In this document: piece after piece, positions 36,265-49,177 of the stretch
Layout of the letters: every line of letters begins with the position of its first letter
Numbering within the stretch: the stretch's first letter is position 1
Source: Timema cristinae
Taxonomy: Eukaryota; Arthropoda; Insecta; Phasmatodea; Timematidae
Reading direction: 5' to 3'
NCBI GenBank assembly: GCA_039000515.1
Contig: JBCFYV010000001.1
Location: 9,284,928-9,348,927 of the forward strand
Length of the DNA stretch: 64,000 bases
Translations under genes and position numbers: made by a program
Notes under the pieces: generated by a model
Seen by the model: only the letters and a program-made list of their open reading frames with translations
Told to the model about the DNA's origin: nothing
Databases searched by the model: none

Positions 36265-36555
36265 TCTCCCAGAGAAGAGGCAATTCAATACATCAGATGA
36301 CAACAGTTATATCAGTATAATTGATATCTATGTATCGTAGCTTTTGATAATTTACCTCGTGATAGATCAAATGATAAATATATCAATATGTTATGTGGTT
36401 TTTTTGTTCGTGTAAAGATCACGTGAGCGTTTTTTTCATGGACCTGGAACTTATTGGAGTGTCAAGGTCATCGTCACATCAGATGAATGAAGACCAAGCA
36501 AGCGTTATTCGTCCCCCTCACCCCCATCCCTAAGTGTGTATCAACAGTCCCACAA

Positions 36556-36800
36556 CCCACTTCGGTGTCCGCATAGTCTAAATCGCCATTCTTGCAATAG
36601 ATTAGACTGCCGATGTAAGTGAGATAAGGGTTCGAATATCGATCGGGTGTACTGAAAGTGGATTTCTGAAATGTTTTTCCACCCTCCTTCCAAGAAAATG
36701 TGGGTATAATTTATAGAAATATAACCTTTATAATCCCTAAAGCCATTAGAGCGATTAGTACATAAGCGTATATACAGAATGGGTAGTAGGACGCATTGCT
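36556..36800 (+). mobile_element. SINE C
   Basis: CACTTCGGTGTCCGCATAGT head, box B-like GGTTCGAATATCGATCGG, body, and tail AATGGGTAGTAGGACGCATT. Confidence 0.82.
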
Positions 36801-36804
36801 AAAT

Positions 36805-36910
36805 AAAATACAATTATTCCCCATCGGGAAATCAAACTCAGAACCTTTAGATCAGTAGGCGGATGTGCTACCACTATCATCATCGTACAAGTATAACGCC
36901 TAAAGTTATT
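36805..36910 (-). mobile_element. SINE D fragment
   Basis: Minus strand GTGGTAGCACATCCGCC and GAGTTTGATTTCCCG, the tRNA-like head only. Confidence 0.5.
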
Positions 36911-37587
36911 GACTTGGGTGAAAGATGAATGTAAATCCATGATGGAGGGTAGTAGGTTAACAGCCACACATATATCTATCCTCAATTCAAGGGCAATACA
37001 TACAAATAAAGTTCGAAGAGTAACAAAGTAACAGTAAAAGAGATGACCCGTTCTTGTATTTAACATTTATTTTCAACCTCGTTACATCTGCGACCTCTAA
37101 TTTTGGTGGGAAGCCATTCCCTAAATTTCCACGGTTCTGTGTCGTCAAATTGGGTGTTGATCCGCCGTCACCTTCGAATAAATCTGAGGGTTGTTTAACG
37201 GACGATCGTAGACCTAACCCACAACTATAACAAGTCTAGACATTGTGCAGTTTCTTTGCTGTGAGGGATTTAAGACAAAGCAGATCTTTTCAACAAAGAA
37301 TCTTTTATAGAATAAAAATTACCAATTCAATAGAATGATATTTTATGATATTTTATACTGCATGTATATATTTATAATAACTTCTATATTTTATACAAAA
37401 TAGCATTTTATTGAATTCGGGGGGAAACCAATATATTCAAACTAGTGACCCAAAGTGTTTTGAATTGGACAAAAAAAATAATTATTTTAACGAAAAATTG
37501 TTTAAAAGACCTAACTAAACCAAAATACCGAACCACCGTGCACACACACATTTATATATATTATATATATTATTATATATACACGTG

Positions 37588-37745
37588 CTCCACGTCTTAC
37601 TGCCCATCCAAGTTATCCGCTTATTTACAATAACGGGATAAGGATGAGGGAGGGATAATTGATATGAAGTGTACACGCATTTACGTTTAGGGAGAAGTTT
37701 ATACCATTTAGAAACTCCCCCCCCACCCCTCAATACACCCAACCC
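37588..37745 (-). mobile_element. SINE C 3' half
   Basis: Tail (CACGTCTTACTGCCC on the plus strand) and body only. The head is absent. Confidence 0.6.
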
Positions 37746-37897
37746 AATATTGTTACTAGCAATAAATATAAGAATGACGCCAATAAAGGAAATTTAAATA
37801 ATAATAATGATAATTATTATTACTATTGGTACCTAAAGCTAACTTTATGAACCAACGGTGACGGTTTGTATCAGTCCACAAATTAGAATCTAAGTTA

Positions 37898-38162
37898 TTA
37901 TTATTATTATTAATTATTAAGCACGCTATTGTGTAATGGCAGGGTGATTGTGAGATGAAATGGAGGGCCTACAGTTTAACGTGCGATCCGAACCACGTTG
38001 GGGGCGTGGCATTACACACATTCACAAGTTGTGATTAATACACGTCTTGTCAGAGGTGAAGGAAGGGTTTGGTAATCAGATAAATATGTGCCGGGACCAA
38101 GGATTGAACCCCGGACCCCAGCACCGAGGTCCGACACCTTACCCCTAGACCACCAGGTCACC
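37898..38162 (-). mobile_element. SINE A lacking the CCCGAACGGG tail block
   Basis: AGAATCTAAGTTA flanks it at 37885-37897 and 38163-38175. The usual hairpin and GTAGTAAGACGC portion of the tail is absent (the TTAAGCACGC junction), although a TAA-type tail and the duplication remain. Confidence 0.92.
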
Positions 38163-38254
38163 AGAATCTAAGTTAAACTTAGACTATCTACACCGCCCAG
38201 CCGTTGATTCAGCTCTGTGAAAGGAGTAACCCACACTTCACAATGTTATTTTTT

Positions 38255-38340
38255 TCGCCTTACCGGGAATAGAGTCCAAGACTCTTAGCTTAGTATTAAG
38301 ACACGCTACCGACTTAGACTAAAGTGTCAGACTTCATTTT
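38255..38340 (-). mobile_element. SINE D fragment
   Basis: Minus strand GTCGGTAGCGTGTCTTAA and TTGGACTCTATTCCCGG. Confidence 0.5.
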
Positions 38341-38344
38341 TTTT

Positions 38345-38560
38345 ATCAGCGCTTCTTACTACCCGGACAGGGTATTCGCATAATTGATAGCTACCCTGAA
38401 GGTGTAAGGATAAGGAAGAAAGCATTTTAGAGGAAATATACCTGCGTTTACTTGAAAGGAGAGTGGGAAAACATTTAGTAAAAAAACCGCCTCAGTAAAC
38501 CCGACCAGGATTCTAACCCCAATATCCCCGTTTGTCTCTGAGACATGTCCCCCGGTCGTG
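38345..38560 (-). mobile_element. SINE C, diverged
   Basis: The tail reads GCTTCTTACTACCCGGACAG and the body GGAGAGTGGGAAAACATTTA on the plus strand. The head degenerates near 38540. Confidence 0.68.
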
Positions 38561-38744
38561 TTGACTCAGGGGAGCACGCAAGCCATGTCCGTTTGTTCTA
38601 TTTGTGGGTCAAACCGAGTCGAGAGACCGAAATGTCTGGGGATGTTTAGTTATTTAAAATCTTTGGCTGGTCAATAAGGGGTTAATAATTCACTTGCCAT
38701 TGATCATTCTTAGAAAGGGCTTTTCCAAAATTCAAACCGAGGGG

Positions 38745-38925
38745 GCTATTGAGATGGTTCTTTACTTCTATTAAGGTGGCTTTAGAGTCACCGCTAGTTA
38801 AGGTGGGAATACATTCACCTTTATTTAAGGTGGCTTTAGAGTCACTGCTAGTTAAGATGGGAATACACTCACCGTTATTTAAGGTGGCTTTAGAGTCACC
38901 GCGAGCTAAGGTGGAGAGTAAATCA
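38745..38925. repeat. 60-bp tandem repeat, about 3 copies
   Basis: The unit contains AAGGTGGCTTTAGAGTCACC and GGGAATACA-TTCACC. The length divides by three, so a 60-codon frame stays open, but it is pure repeat. Confidence 0.9.
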
Positions 38926-38931
38926 TCCTGA

Positions 38932-39187
38932 CCTACTTCAGTAGCCGCATGGTCTAATGCGCTACTCTCGCAGTAGACTAGACTGCCAATGAAGAGGAGA
39001 TCGAAGTTAGAAGCTCGGTTGGGTGTATCAAGGGCGTTTTTATTTCAAAATTGCTTTCCACTCTCCCTCCACGAAATTGGGGTACACTTCCTATAAATAT
39101 AACCTTTCTGATTCATAAAACTATTAGCGTAATTTGTACATGATCGTAAATCCTAAACGTGTGGTAAGACGCGGTGCCAAAAAAAAC
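38932..39187 (+). mobile_element. SINE C, full length
   Basis: CTTCAGTAGCCGCATGGTCT head through the CTCTCCCTCCACG body to GTGGTAAGACGCGGTGCC and an A run. Confidence 0.82.
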
Positions 39188-39358
39188 ACTAATCTTGAGT
39201 TAGAAGAAAAGTTTTACAAACATATTCAAAAAACCGTTCCTAGCATTCTGTGTTTCTAAACATCGATAGAATACATTTCATAACACAATTCTATTAACAT
39301 CGAGATTTCCAACATTTGGTTCTACTCTGGAAAAATATTTATTCAGACTTAAATGTGC

Positions 39359-39381
39359 TTTTTTTTTTTTTTTTTTTTTTT
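39359..39381. repeat. T23 homopolymer
   Basis: An uninterrupted T run about 27 bases before a SINE A head. Confidence 0.9.
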
Positions 39382-39407
39382 CAAAACAATGTTATTATAA
39401 TATAATT

Positions 39408-39684
39408 GGTGACCTGGCGGTCTAGGGGTAAGGTGTCAGACTTCTGTGCTGGCAGCCGGGGTTCAATCCTCGGTCCCGGCATCCGATTACTAAACCCTTC
39501 CTTCACCTCTGACATGACATCTTGTAATGTAGGGAATGCCAGGCCTCCGCCGTGGTTCGGATTCCACGTTAGACTGTAGGTCCTCCATTTCATCTCACAA
39601 TCACCCTACCATTACACATTAGCGTAAGTGCGTTTAACCCGAATGGGTAGTAAGACGCGGTTCTAATAATAATAATAATATAAT
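39408..39684 (+). mobile_element. SINE A, internally shortened
   Basis: The head and tail are intact. Part of the body between the ATCCGATTAC and GACATCTTGTAATG blocks is shortened. Possible AATATAATT flanks occur on both sides, but the AT-rich context makes this weak. Confidence 0.88.
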
Positions 39685-39699
39685 AATATAATTAATATC

Positions 39700-41216
39700 T
39701 ATTCTTCCTAAAGTAAAGTTTATTTTCATTAGTCATATTATAATCTTCTCTCTTATCTATTTTGTTATCTCGCTGTCGATTAGATATAAATATATCAATA
39801 ACTTGTCTGTGCCTTGATAATATCGACAGGTCATATCGAAGCGTGTAAGGTTGAAGACGTCAGAGGTTCAGGAGTAGCTCGGGGGTGGGGGGGGGGAGGG
39901 GGTAACCTCGATTGTTGACCTCGTCCCTGCACTTCAACCCTTCTTTCCTCATGTTGAGGGAGAGGGGAGGGTAGGGGGTCCGGGACAGAAATAGAACCCA
40001 TACCAGCAACACGTAGCTCTCTATCAGTGACCTCCCTCCTCCTCCCCTTCCTCCCACTTCTTACACTCGTTTAACTGCATGCAAAGGGGAAGGGAAAGGA
40101 GGGTTTAAGAGGTTTTAGTACAGACCTTGTTAAGAAAAGAAAGGATCAATTAATCTGACAGTAAGACGGGGTGGAATTTGTCAATGTCCATGATGAAAAA
40201 GGTCGTATTACAATTAATTTGTGGAAAACATTATATTTTAATAATTAATAACATAATGAGAAGAATAGTTAAAAAAATATAATTTGGTTGTAAATTAAAT
40301 AAATAAATATTATATTATTGAAAATAAATACGTAAAAGATGCACAGTATATAAAACATTCATAATATTTTAAGTAGTACTATAAGGCAATTAATTATATA
40401 TGTAAATAATTTGAAATATAAAATAAATTAGATATGTATATTGTGAAATTTCCAACTAATGATTTGAAACAATTAAGAACATTTAAGACATGCTAAAAAA
40501 TACAATCATCTAAAATAATATATAATTTAACACATTCAAAACATTATAATTATTTAAAGTCAAGGAAAATATTAAGACCATAATTTTTGTTTGTTTATAT
40601 AAAGTCAATGTTGGATGATGCTAGAATTTAATTAATATTTTAATTGATGGTGGAGGGAACGACTGTATTTAAATTTTTGTAATTAATGAAGATAAAGTTT
40701 ATGATTCTTGAGAATGAATATTTCCTTACCTGATTTCTAGTTTCTGGTTAATGGTTGCTTTTGCTGGATAATTGATTCCCGACTAATTTCGATGCTCACT
40801 GTCTCAAGTCTAGTGAATTGATAAATGTGATGAATTTCACGTCATATTTTTTCACAAATATGACGCGAGACTCGTCACATTTATATCTAGTTAATTTAAA
40901 TCCAGCCCCAGAAAGACAAAGAATAGTTCTAACGTGCTTAAAATGTAATTGAATTATTATAATTTAGTTGGTTGTGCCACAATCAGGCTCAATTAGTATA
41001 CACTACTTACTAAGGCAAATGTAATATTTGTGTTAATTGGCTAGATTGGTTTTATGTGACTTGCACTGATTAACCTAAAACAACAAGGGAGCTATCTAGG
41101 TATGGTTGGGGACACGTTTCACAGTTATAATCTTATAATTATTGTTACTCAGACTGTTAGCATGATCTAGATAGAGATCCGAATGCTTACAATATTATTA
41201 CAAATTCTCGTGAAGC
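39700..41216. other. AT-rich sequence
   Basis: Apart from the palindrome at 40820-40888 and a G-rich/C-rich patch near 39880-40060, nothing is recognised. Confidence 0.5.
40820..40888. repeat. Imperfect palindrome (ATAAATGTGA ... TCACATTTAT)
   Basis: Arms of about 30 bp containing CGTCATATTT and AAATATGACG flank a short loop. This is a possible hairpin or a remnant of a small transposon. Confidence 0.6.
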
Positions 41217-41300
41217 TTATTATTATTATTATTAGCACCGCGTCTTACTACCCGTTCGGGTTGTACGCACTTACGCTAATATGTAATGGTAGGGTGATTA
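41217..41300 (-). mobile_element. SINE A 3' fragment
   Basis: Only the TAA tail, hairpin block and CACATTAGCGTAAG-like region remain. The copy is 5'-truncated near GGGTGATTA. Confidence 0.8.
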
Positions 41301-41309
41301 TGTCTTATG

Positions 41310-41825
41310 TTCTATACAAATACGTGGCTGAATGAATTTCAACCAGATATATCGCAAATGTTGACGCCGTGAGATAAATTACATACTATATTTGATACAG
41401 ATATGTAATGCAGGAGGTATTCTATTTCAAGTACAAGGCTGAGTGAAATTCCAACAGGATCTAGCTGAAATACAAACTATGTTATATAAGTGCTATGATA
41501 TAGTTCATATAACTATGTGATACGTAATTTAATCACATTCAAGGCCGACATTTTTTCACCGTTACATAAATTATTCTACTAGACCACATTACATATAATA
41601 CATTTTTTTTAACATTACCCAAAGTTGTTATCGAGTTGTGTGGTAAAATAGGTATTCAGGCTCCAATAAGATAGCTATATAGTGTGAGCTACTTAACCTC
41701 AAATAATATTAACTACTTGTAGATTATTTTGAAGTTTGACTTAAAATAAGTATTTATATAGAGCTTATATTTCACACATTCAAGGGGGAAAATTTTTTGG
41801 TGTTATATAATTTATATGTACATAT
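41310..41825. repeat. Highly diverged long-period repeat
   Basis: Similar blocks recur with GGCTGAxTGAAxTTCxAxCAG near 41324 and 41440. CACATTCAAGG with a following TTTTTT and TTATATAATTTAT recurs near 41533 and 41775. This suggests an old tandem duplication. Confidence 0.4.
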
Positions 41826-43396
41826 TTTTTAAGGATTGTGTTTCAAACCAGTTCTTGATATTCTTTACCTGTGGCTCAAAACACAAGTGTTCATCATCTG
41901 CCCAAACAAGTTGATACACAATTATATATTTCTCCAACAATAATATACTAGCATGAACAATATATATATATATATAGAAAGAAGCACGGGCTGATAAATA
42001 TTCCAAGTATTTGTGATGGATAGTATTACAATGAACAAACTTGTTATTGCAGTCAGTGGTTTGGAAAATAATTATATCTAACAGAACTCAAAATCCAGAC
42101 CCCGAAATATTAATAATCGATATTTTAACAGTAACGAGAGTAAAATAAACAAGAGAAATCACATTATGAATTTCTTGATATTTTTACTATATCAAATTCA
42201 AGTAATGAATGCAACTTGGAAACAAAAAAAAAGGGGGATCAATTCTTGTTTCGAGATTTTCATTACTCAGGGCTGATCTCTTGAATATTGGCACTGTATC
42301 CCTGGTTATTCACAAAAATTATTAAAATAAATGCCACTGTTTCAACAACTTACAAAAATATGCAAGACAATTAGATAACGTCTAGACTAGGTATATGTTC
42401 TAGTATGAAAAAAAAATTAACCTTTATAAAAAATCAGAATAGAAATAAATCTTATTTTTAAACCCGAGTAAAAAAAAAATGCCTAGTTTTTTGTTGTATG
42501 GAACAAAACGAACTATTTGGTCAATATAACGAAGAAATATCTCTAGACGGTGGACCATATTAGTCACAATATCTGAGAGAAACATCTCCAGTGGGTTAAT
42601 GTGTCTCGTGTCTTCATTCCACCTTCGCTTGAATTCCTAGACTAGGATGTGTTTCAGACCATCATATAACGGGGTTAACGTCTTCTTAGGGAGGCTTAGT
42701 GTCCGATGCTAAAATGATACGTGAACCAAAAATAGAATTCTGTATTATCAGTCGTAAGGGTTCAATGTCAGATATATTGACTACTCAGTCGGGAATAAAG
42801 GTAGATTATCTAGTTGTATTCACGTAAACAGATTATGTACATTCCATTATAATTAAGACCAGTGAAACAGTTTTATCTAATTTAAATACAACCCATTTAT
42901 TAAATTCATATTTTAAAATGAAAGAGCTAATTAACGGATCTCAATAAGCTGCTATAAAATGCAGTAAACTGAATATTGGTGCGTTTCTTTGTTCTGTACT
43001 ATTCTGGTTAATTGGTTCTGTGAGATGGTTTTATTAACATTCTTGAGGTTACTTTAGCGAGTCGACTACAGATATGAACTGTATTAAATCATCGTCACTC
43101 AAAACATCAAATCCTGGAGATTGAATGAGATGACATCTCGTCACTATCATTCATATCAGTAGACTATTCTTTCGGCAAGTGATTGTTTTTTTTAACGTGC
43201 GCCACTTATTAATACCAATCCGGGATATCCATTTAGTCTACACTAATTGATCATTGATGAAGAAAGGCAGGTTTCAAAGCAAGTGTGGCCACTTTTTCTA
43301 GCGCATAAGTAGGAAATTCTTAGAAAACTCAATTTGCATTCCTATCGATGTGCATGAGTTTTTATTGATTTAAAAATAAACAAACATACTGATTTT
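41826..43396. other. AT-rich sequence, no recognised feature
   Basis: Only chance frames and homopolymer A runs. 43195-43330 may hold a very degraded SINE tail. Confidence 0.5.
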
Positions 43397-43611
43397 CACT
43401 GCGTCTTACTACCCATTATGGGCATTAGCAAATTAATTAATTACGGTAATTTGTTAAGGACGATGAAGTTTTTGAATTTAGAAGAAGTGGAAAACCATTA
43501 GGAAAAGAAAACCTTAACAAACCCGACTGTGATTCAAACTACAATATCTCATTAATTGGAATTTCAATCTATTGTAAGAGTGATACCTTAAACATTCAAC
43601 CACTGAAATGG
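43397..43611 (-). mobile_element. SINE C, diverged
   Basis: Plus-strand view: ACTGCGTCTTACTACCCATT tail, GAAGTGGAAAACCATTAGGA body, CCTTAAACATTCAACCACTG head. Confidence 0.7.
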
Positions 43612-44912
43612 GTAATATTTTCTTTTCAAATAAAAAATGTTTTAACTATTGTAATGTAAAATTTCCCAAAATTCTTACTTAGCAGATTTGGTTCTAAATT
43701 AAAGTGTTTCTTAAATCCTTTTTCCACTCAAAGCTTCAAGAATTTTCCGTCCCAGACATTTGCAGTTTCCTCTGTCTTAGAAGTCGCTGTCGTTATTTCT
43801 TCCTTCCGCGCACTAAATTGTTTAATGAGCTGTTTATCTGCAGCAGTGTTTGATATGTTGAGGTTTGAAGGTTGAAGATACTATTGATAATATCAGAGTT
43901 TTCATGCTTCTGTCTTGAGAAACCATGAAATATTAACTATTTAATATGGCTTTAAAAATGTCAAATAATGCACCCAAGAGTTAAAAAAAATACTACTAAA
44001 AATGTAACTAAGATTTGTATTTAAATTTACCTTGTATTGATTAATGTTTCCTAAAAAATATTTTATAAATATATAAAATTTGTTTAAAATACCGGTATTT
44101 TATATATTTATATACACTTATTCTTAATTGAATTACAAATTGGATATTAATATTGTGAATCAATACAAAAGCTATGTTGTGCCATTCCTTGAGTTACTTC
44201 TCATATTTTATGTCTACATTAATTAACATAACATTTATTTTTTTGATAGTATAATTAAAAATTTATATTTATACAACTCTTCAAAATATGTGTGTGCTAA
44301 ATATTAATAAAAAAATTGTTTTCTAAGTGACTCCAAACATAATTATATCCAGTTTAGGATTAAAATGAAATTTAGAAGTTGAATTCATAAGATAATTTCA
44401 TGTTTGAATAGTAAAAGGTTGATTAATTTTGATACACTTAAGATACACAGGATTTAGAAGAAATTTGTAGATATTTTATTTGACCGAGTGGATCAAGGTT
44501 CATTTCATAAACATTCATTTCGACATTCCATTCAAGCCTTTGTAAAGTTCATTTTTCACCCAGAAATCTTTCATATTGCGTTCTCACAATTGCGCTGTTT
44601 CCTCACAAAATGACTACCGAATTCATTCCTAAAACACTCTGAATTATATCTTTAGGTACCGATCATCGGTTCATATCTCATATAAAAAAAAAAAATTCCC
44701 CCATGGTTCATATGCATTCAAGACTTCATTGAGCTCATTCCAAGACTCGACTCTCACGTTCTTGTCTTCAGCCTCTATCGGAGCTTAACTAGCTACCAAC
44801 ATAATTCAACAAATACCTATTTTCATACATACTCATGGAAATTTAGATGATACCAACTCATACCTTATCACAAACAGCTTAGTTTTGGGATTAGGATTAA
44901 AACTATTCCCTG
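43612..44912. other. AT-rich sequence before the 61-bp array
   Basis: No coding frame or repeat recognised. Confidence 0.5.
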
Positions 44913-45661
44913 ACATCTCCTTTCCCATTCATACACACTTGACCACTGTGCGAGGCTACCATCAATCGTCATCAAAACATCTTTCCCATTCATACACACT
45001 TGACCACTGTGCGAGGCTACCATCAATCGTCATCAAAACATCTTTCCCATTCATACACACTTGACCACAGTGCGAGGCTACCATCAATCGTCATCAAAAC
45101 ATCTTTCCCATTCATACACACTTGACCACAGTGCGAGGCTACCATCAATCGTCATCAAAACATCTTTCCCATTCATACACACTTGACCACAGTGCGAGGC
45201 TACCATCAATCGTCATCAAAACATCTTTCCCATTCATACACACTTGACCACTGTGCGAGGCTACCATCAATCGTCATCAAAACATCTTTCCCATTCATAC
45301 ACACTTGACCACAGTGCGAGGCTACCATCAATCGTCATCAAAACATCTTTCCCATTCATACACACTTGACCACTTGTCGAGCTTTCTAATCAATCGTCAT
45401 CAAAACATCTTTCCCATTCATACACACTTGACCACAGTGCGAGGCTACCATCAATCGTCATCAAAACATCTTTCCCTTTCATACACACTTGACCACAGTG
45501 CGAGGCTACCATCAATCGTCATCAAAACATCTTTCCCATTCATACACACTTGACCACAGTGCGAGGCTACCATCAATCGTCATCAAAACATCTTTCCCAT
45601 TCATACACACTTGACCACAGTGCGAGGCTACCATCAATCGTCATCAAAACATCTTTCCCTT
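44913..45661. repeat. 61-bp minisatellite, about 12 copies
   Basis: The unit begins CATCTTTCCCATTCATACAC and includes GACCACAGTGCGAGGCTACC and ATCAATCGTCATCAAAA. Copies are very similar; one (about 45370-45395) carries a clustered variant. Confidence 0.95.
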
Positions 45662-45962
45662 TCCGGTTTGTTTCCCATTCACGTAGAATATTAATTTTTC
45701 TTCCAAATAATTTCCTCTAACAATTTATTCTCTTACTAAATACTCCTCTCGCATTACACGTTAAAATAATCCATGTTCTCGCCAGCTTGTCAACAAGTTT
45801 AACTTCAGCTGCTCATCATAGCTTTGGTCATCCTAAGATAATATTGTTAAGTTTCTTTAAGTAATCAATTTAGAGTAGACCCGGTTTCTAGCCTTGGTCG
45901 TACCCACACCCATAATGGTATTCGCTGCTCACGGTAAGGATGTTTTACTGATAGGTGTTGGA

Positions 45963-46244
45963 TTATTATTATTATTATTAGCACCGCGTCTTACTACCCG
46001 TTCGGGTTATACGCACTTACGCTAATGTGTAATGGTAGGTTGATTGTGAGATGAAATGAAGGACCTACAGTTTAACGTGGAATCCGAACCACGGTGGAGG
46101 CCTGGCATTCCCCACATTCACAAGATGTCTTATCAGAGGTGAAGGAAGGGTTTGGCAATCAGATAAATCTGTGCCAGGACCGAGGATTGAACCCCGGCCA
46201 CCAGCACAGAAGTCTGACACCTTACCCCTAGACCGCCAGGTCAC
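45963..46244 (-). mobile_element. SINE A with 14-15-bp target duplication
   Basis: CTGATAGGTGTTGGA occurs at 45948-45962 and 46245-46259. The body lacks the GTGATTAATACAC block. The sequence is close to the other copies, suggesting a fairly recent insertion. Confidence 0.94.
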
Positions 46245-46259
46245 CTGATAGGTGTTGGA

Positions 46260-47029
46260 GTATTTTAACTAGTATATCACAATTACAAATTGTTGCTCAG
46301 TCTTTCCCTGAGCACGCTTGCACTATTTCTACAAGCCAGTACATTATTTCTAGTGTCACTACTACTAGGAGGTACCAACACAGCAAGACATAAATTCCCA
46401 AATAGAATTGAGACATTATATTAAATCCATTAATCCATGAAATGCTTTACAAAATAAATTCACATAATATTTTACAATAATAATTAAAATACGCCCATTT
46501 ATAGCTCTGTTATAAATTTATCAAGCAATATTTAACCTAATAGCAAATATAAACAATTCATATATTACTTTTATTAATCAAGTACTATATAAAAGAAGGA
46601 AAAATACAAGTTTTATCGTTTATTTGATTATTTAATCAGTTAGAATTTAATGTGTAAATAAAACTAGTTTCACGTAAATTGATTATAAAATTTGAATCAA
46701 AAATTATAATTACGTTTATTCTAGAAAGTAATATGTTTTTTAAATATTCATTCGTCGCTATTTCAATTTCCATTAATTCTAGAATTAATTTATTTCATGG
46801 TGCTTATACTTAATTCACACTAAATATATACGATCAATTAATTACAATTGAGGGTGATTACTAATAATTAATAATTACTTTATTTATCCTGTTTTATGCA
46901 TATTACGATCCAGTTTTGATTTTAATTCCAGGTTAATAACAAAACGAAAATACATATTGTGCTTTCGTGTGTTTGAAATCATAATCTGGCCACACAGGTA
47001 GGTACTTGCCAGTCTCACTCAGTGTTATT
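46260..47029. other. AT-rich sequence
   Basis: No recognised feature. Confidence 0.5.
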
Positions 47030-47225
47030 TGATGATGACATGGGGGTGGGGGGTTCAGAGCCCGGCACGATGTATTGAGATGTTTCCCCCTCCCCGCCTA
47101 AATTATGATACCTTCTCTTATGGGAAAATGCGGGTGTATTTCCTCTAGATTATACCTTTCTCATCCCTGCTCCATTGGTGTAAACGTTCATATAACCTAG
47201 ACGGGTAGTAATACGTTGCGTTTAT
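47030..47225 (+). mobile_element. SINE C, 5'-degraded
   Basis: Box B-like GGTTCAGAGCCC, body AAATGCGGGTGTATTTCCTC and tail ACCTAGACGGGTAGTAATAC. Confidence 0.68.
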
Positions 47226-47607
47226 AATTAAATTAGAATAACTGAAAGGAACTTAAGGTAATCTTTTTTTTTATTTGTGCAATCTCGACAGTTATATTAT
47301 TTATTTATTCGTGTGAGCGTGAGAAATCTCTCAAACATTTTAGTGATCCTTGCAACGGATTTGGATGAGAACACTCTTGATGACACCTGGAGGTGGGAGT
47401 AATCCTTCCCTTGTTAATTAATACTGACGTACGCCCACTCTCCCCGGCCACCCCCTTCACACAACCAACACGGTGTTTAATGTGCTGTTGATTGATTTAT
47501 GTTCGTGTTGTCAGTGTCGTTGTATGAGTGGTTCGGGAGCCTGATTATATATGTATCAGTACCAGGGGTCACCTTAAAAAATGTATTCGTATTTATGGTT
47601 TTGTTTT

Positions 47608-47838
47608 TAGAACCGCGTCTTACTATCAGTTCGGATTATACGCTTATGTACTAATAAGCTCATAGTTTTATGATTAGATTGGTTATTCAAAGGAAATGTA
47701 GCCTCATTTTCGTGAAGTAGAACGGAAAACCATTTTGGTAATACCTCAATACACCCGACAGATAATCAAACGCCATCTCCCCATCATCGGCTGTACAGTA
47801 TATTTCGAGTGTCATGGCTTAGACCATGTGACCACCGA
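47608..47838 (-). mobile_element. SINE C
   Basis: Minus strand: head GGTGGTCACATGGTCTAAGC, C body and the common tail GTAAGACGCGGTTC. Confidence 0.78.
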
Positions 47839-48268
47839 AGATAGAAGTTCGGTGTGCATTGGCAAAGGGGCAGAGGTTGGTTAAGGGTGAGTGTGATTAG
47901 TGTTGAGTTAAGGGTGTAAAAGTAAATCTTTAACCTTTTTTTTTACATTTTATTTCTTTATTTAGAAACCATATGTAATAAATTTTTGTAATAAAATAAA
48001 ATTTTCATTGATTAAAAACATCTTTGTCAGATTTATTAAGTTTGTTTGTAATATTACTAATAATAATTATTTAATATTAATTAAAATGAACTTTTTTCTT
48101 TTGTAAAGTAATGAAAACTCCGAAAAAATATTTATTTTAAAGCAAAGTTTGTGAATCAAGACAGAACCAATTATTTGCCTACAAAAAAAAAAAAATCAAA
48201 ATTCAATTGTAAATTTTTAAATGGTTTTCTAAAATTCGTTTGACAAGAAATAACACGTTAAATGTCAC

Positions 48269-48273
<5 letters not shown>

Positions 48274-48323
<50 letters not shown>
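48274..48323. repeat. (TA)25 microsatellite at the Helitron 3' junction
   Basis: An uninterrupted TA run directly abuts the Helitron's CTAG terminus. The AT target site may have lain in, or expanded into, this run. Confidence 0.95.
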
Positions 48324-48324
<1 letters not shown>

Positions 48325-49177
48325 CTAGTGGACCCGACAGACGTTGTCCTGCCCGAACGTTGGCTTTTCGTTTGGGTGGCATAATTGATTTCGATAATAA
48401 AACAAACACTATGTGATCATCACAATTACAAATTCACAATGAACTCCAATTAGTGAGTTACACAAATATTAAAAATTCAGGGTTTGTCAAGACAACATAC
48501 AAATAAAACATCTTTTCTTTCCTCAAAATCAACTATATTGAGACAATAGTACATTAAAAATACTTTGTTTCACAGTAATGGCAATACTTTCCCATTCCGT
48601 CTGTGTATTTCTGAAACTAATAAATTTTACTTAGAATAGGAACTGCTAGACACTTATACATACATGGTATCCATTATTAAAAATAATAATATATGGAATA
48701 GTGATCCCTACAATTTTTGGAATTTCGCCCACAACTCCACAAATATCAGCTGTATCGAAAAAAATTGCGAAGCTTGCTTACAAATTTGTATGCTGGGTAC
48801 AGCTAATTGTCCTTTATTGACGTACCATCAAATATGACAAATGTCAAATTACTTTTAATTGTTTCTATTTTCATAGTGCAAAACACATACTGTTTTGGGC
48901 CTAGAACCTTTACGGGCTTAAGCAGAACAACTTACCTATATACGTACCATCTAAATAGTATGTAGTTGTTGTACGAAGTACATACTATTTCGATGATACG
49001 TACAGTCAGCTGCATAGAAACCTCACCCCCTCTTATACCTAAGGTTGTGATGTTATAAAAACGGTCCAACAAAATCAATAAAGTTAGTTTTGTTTTTATC
49101 TTAATTCGAGTTGATGAACAATGTTTTTCGTATAATCCCTGAGGTGTATAAATGAACAGATTGATATGTAATCTAGT

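Noticed and set aside
38749..38931. 60-codon open frame with repeated KVALESP-like blocks
   Set aside because: It is a product of the 60-bp tandem repeat, whose length is a multiple of three.
39381..39593. Minus-strand 70-codon frame, and similar frames at 33009, 57264 and 60694
   Set aside because: All are translations of SINE A copies, with the same peptide-like pattern recurring in each.
45305..45553. 82-codon plus-strand open frame
   Set aside because: It lies wholly inside the 61-bp array and is explained by unit composition.
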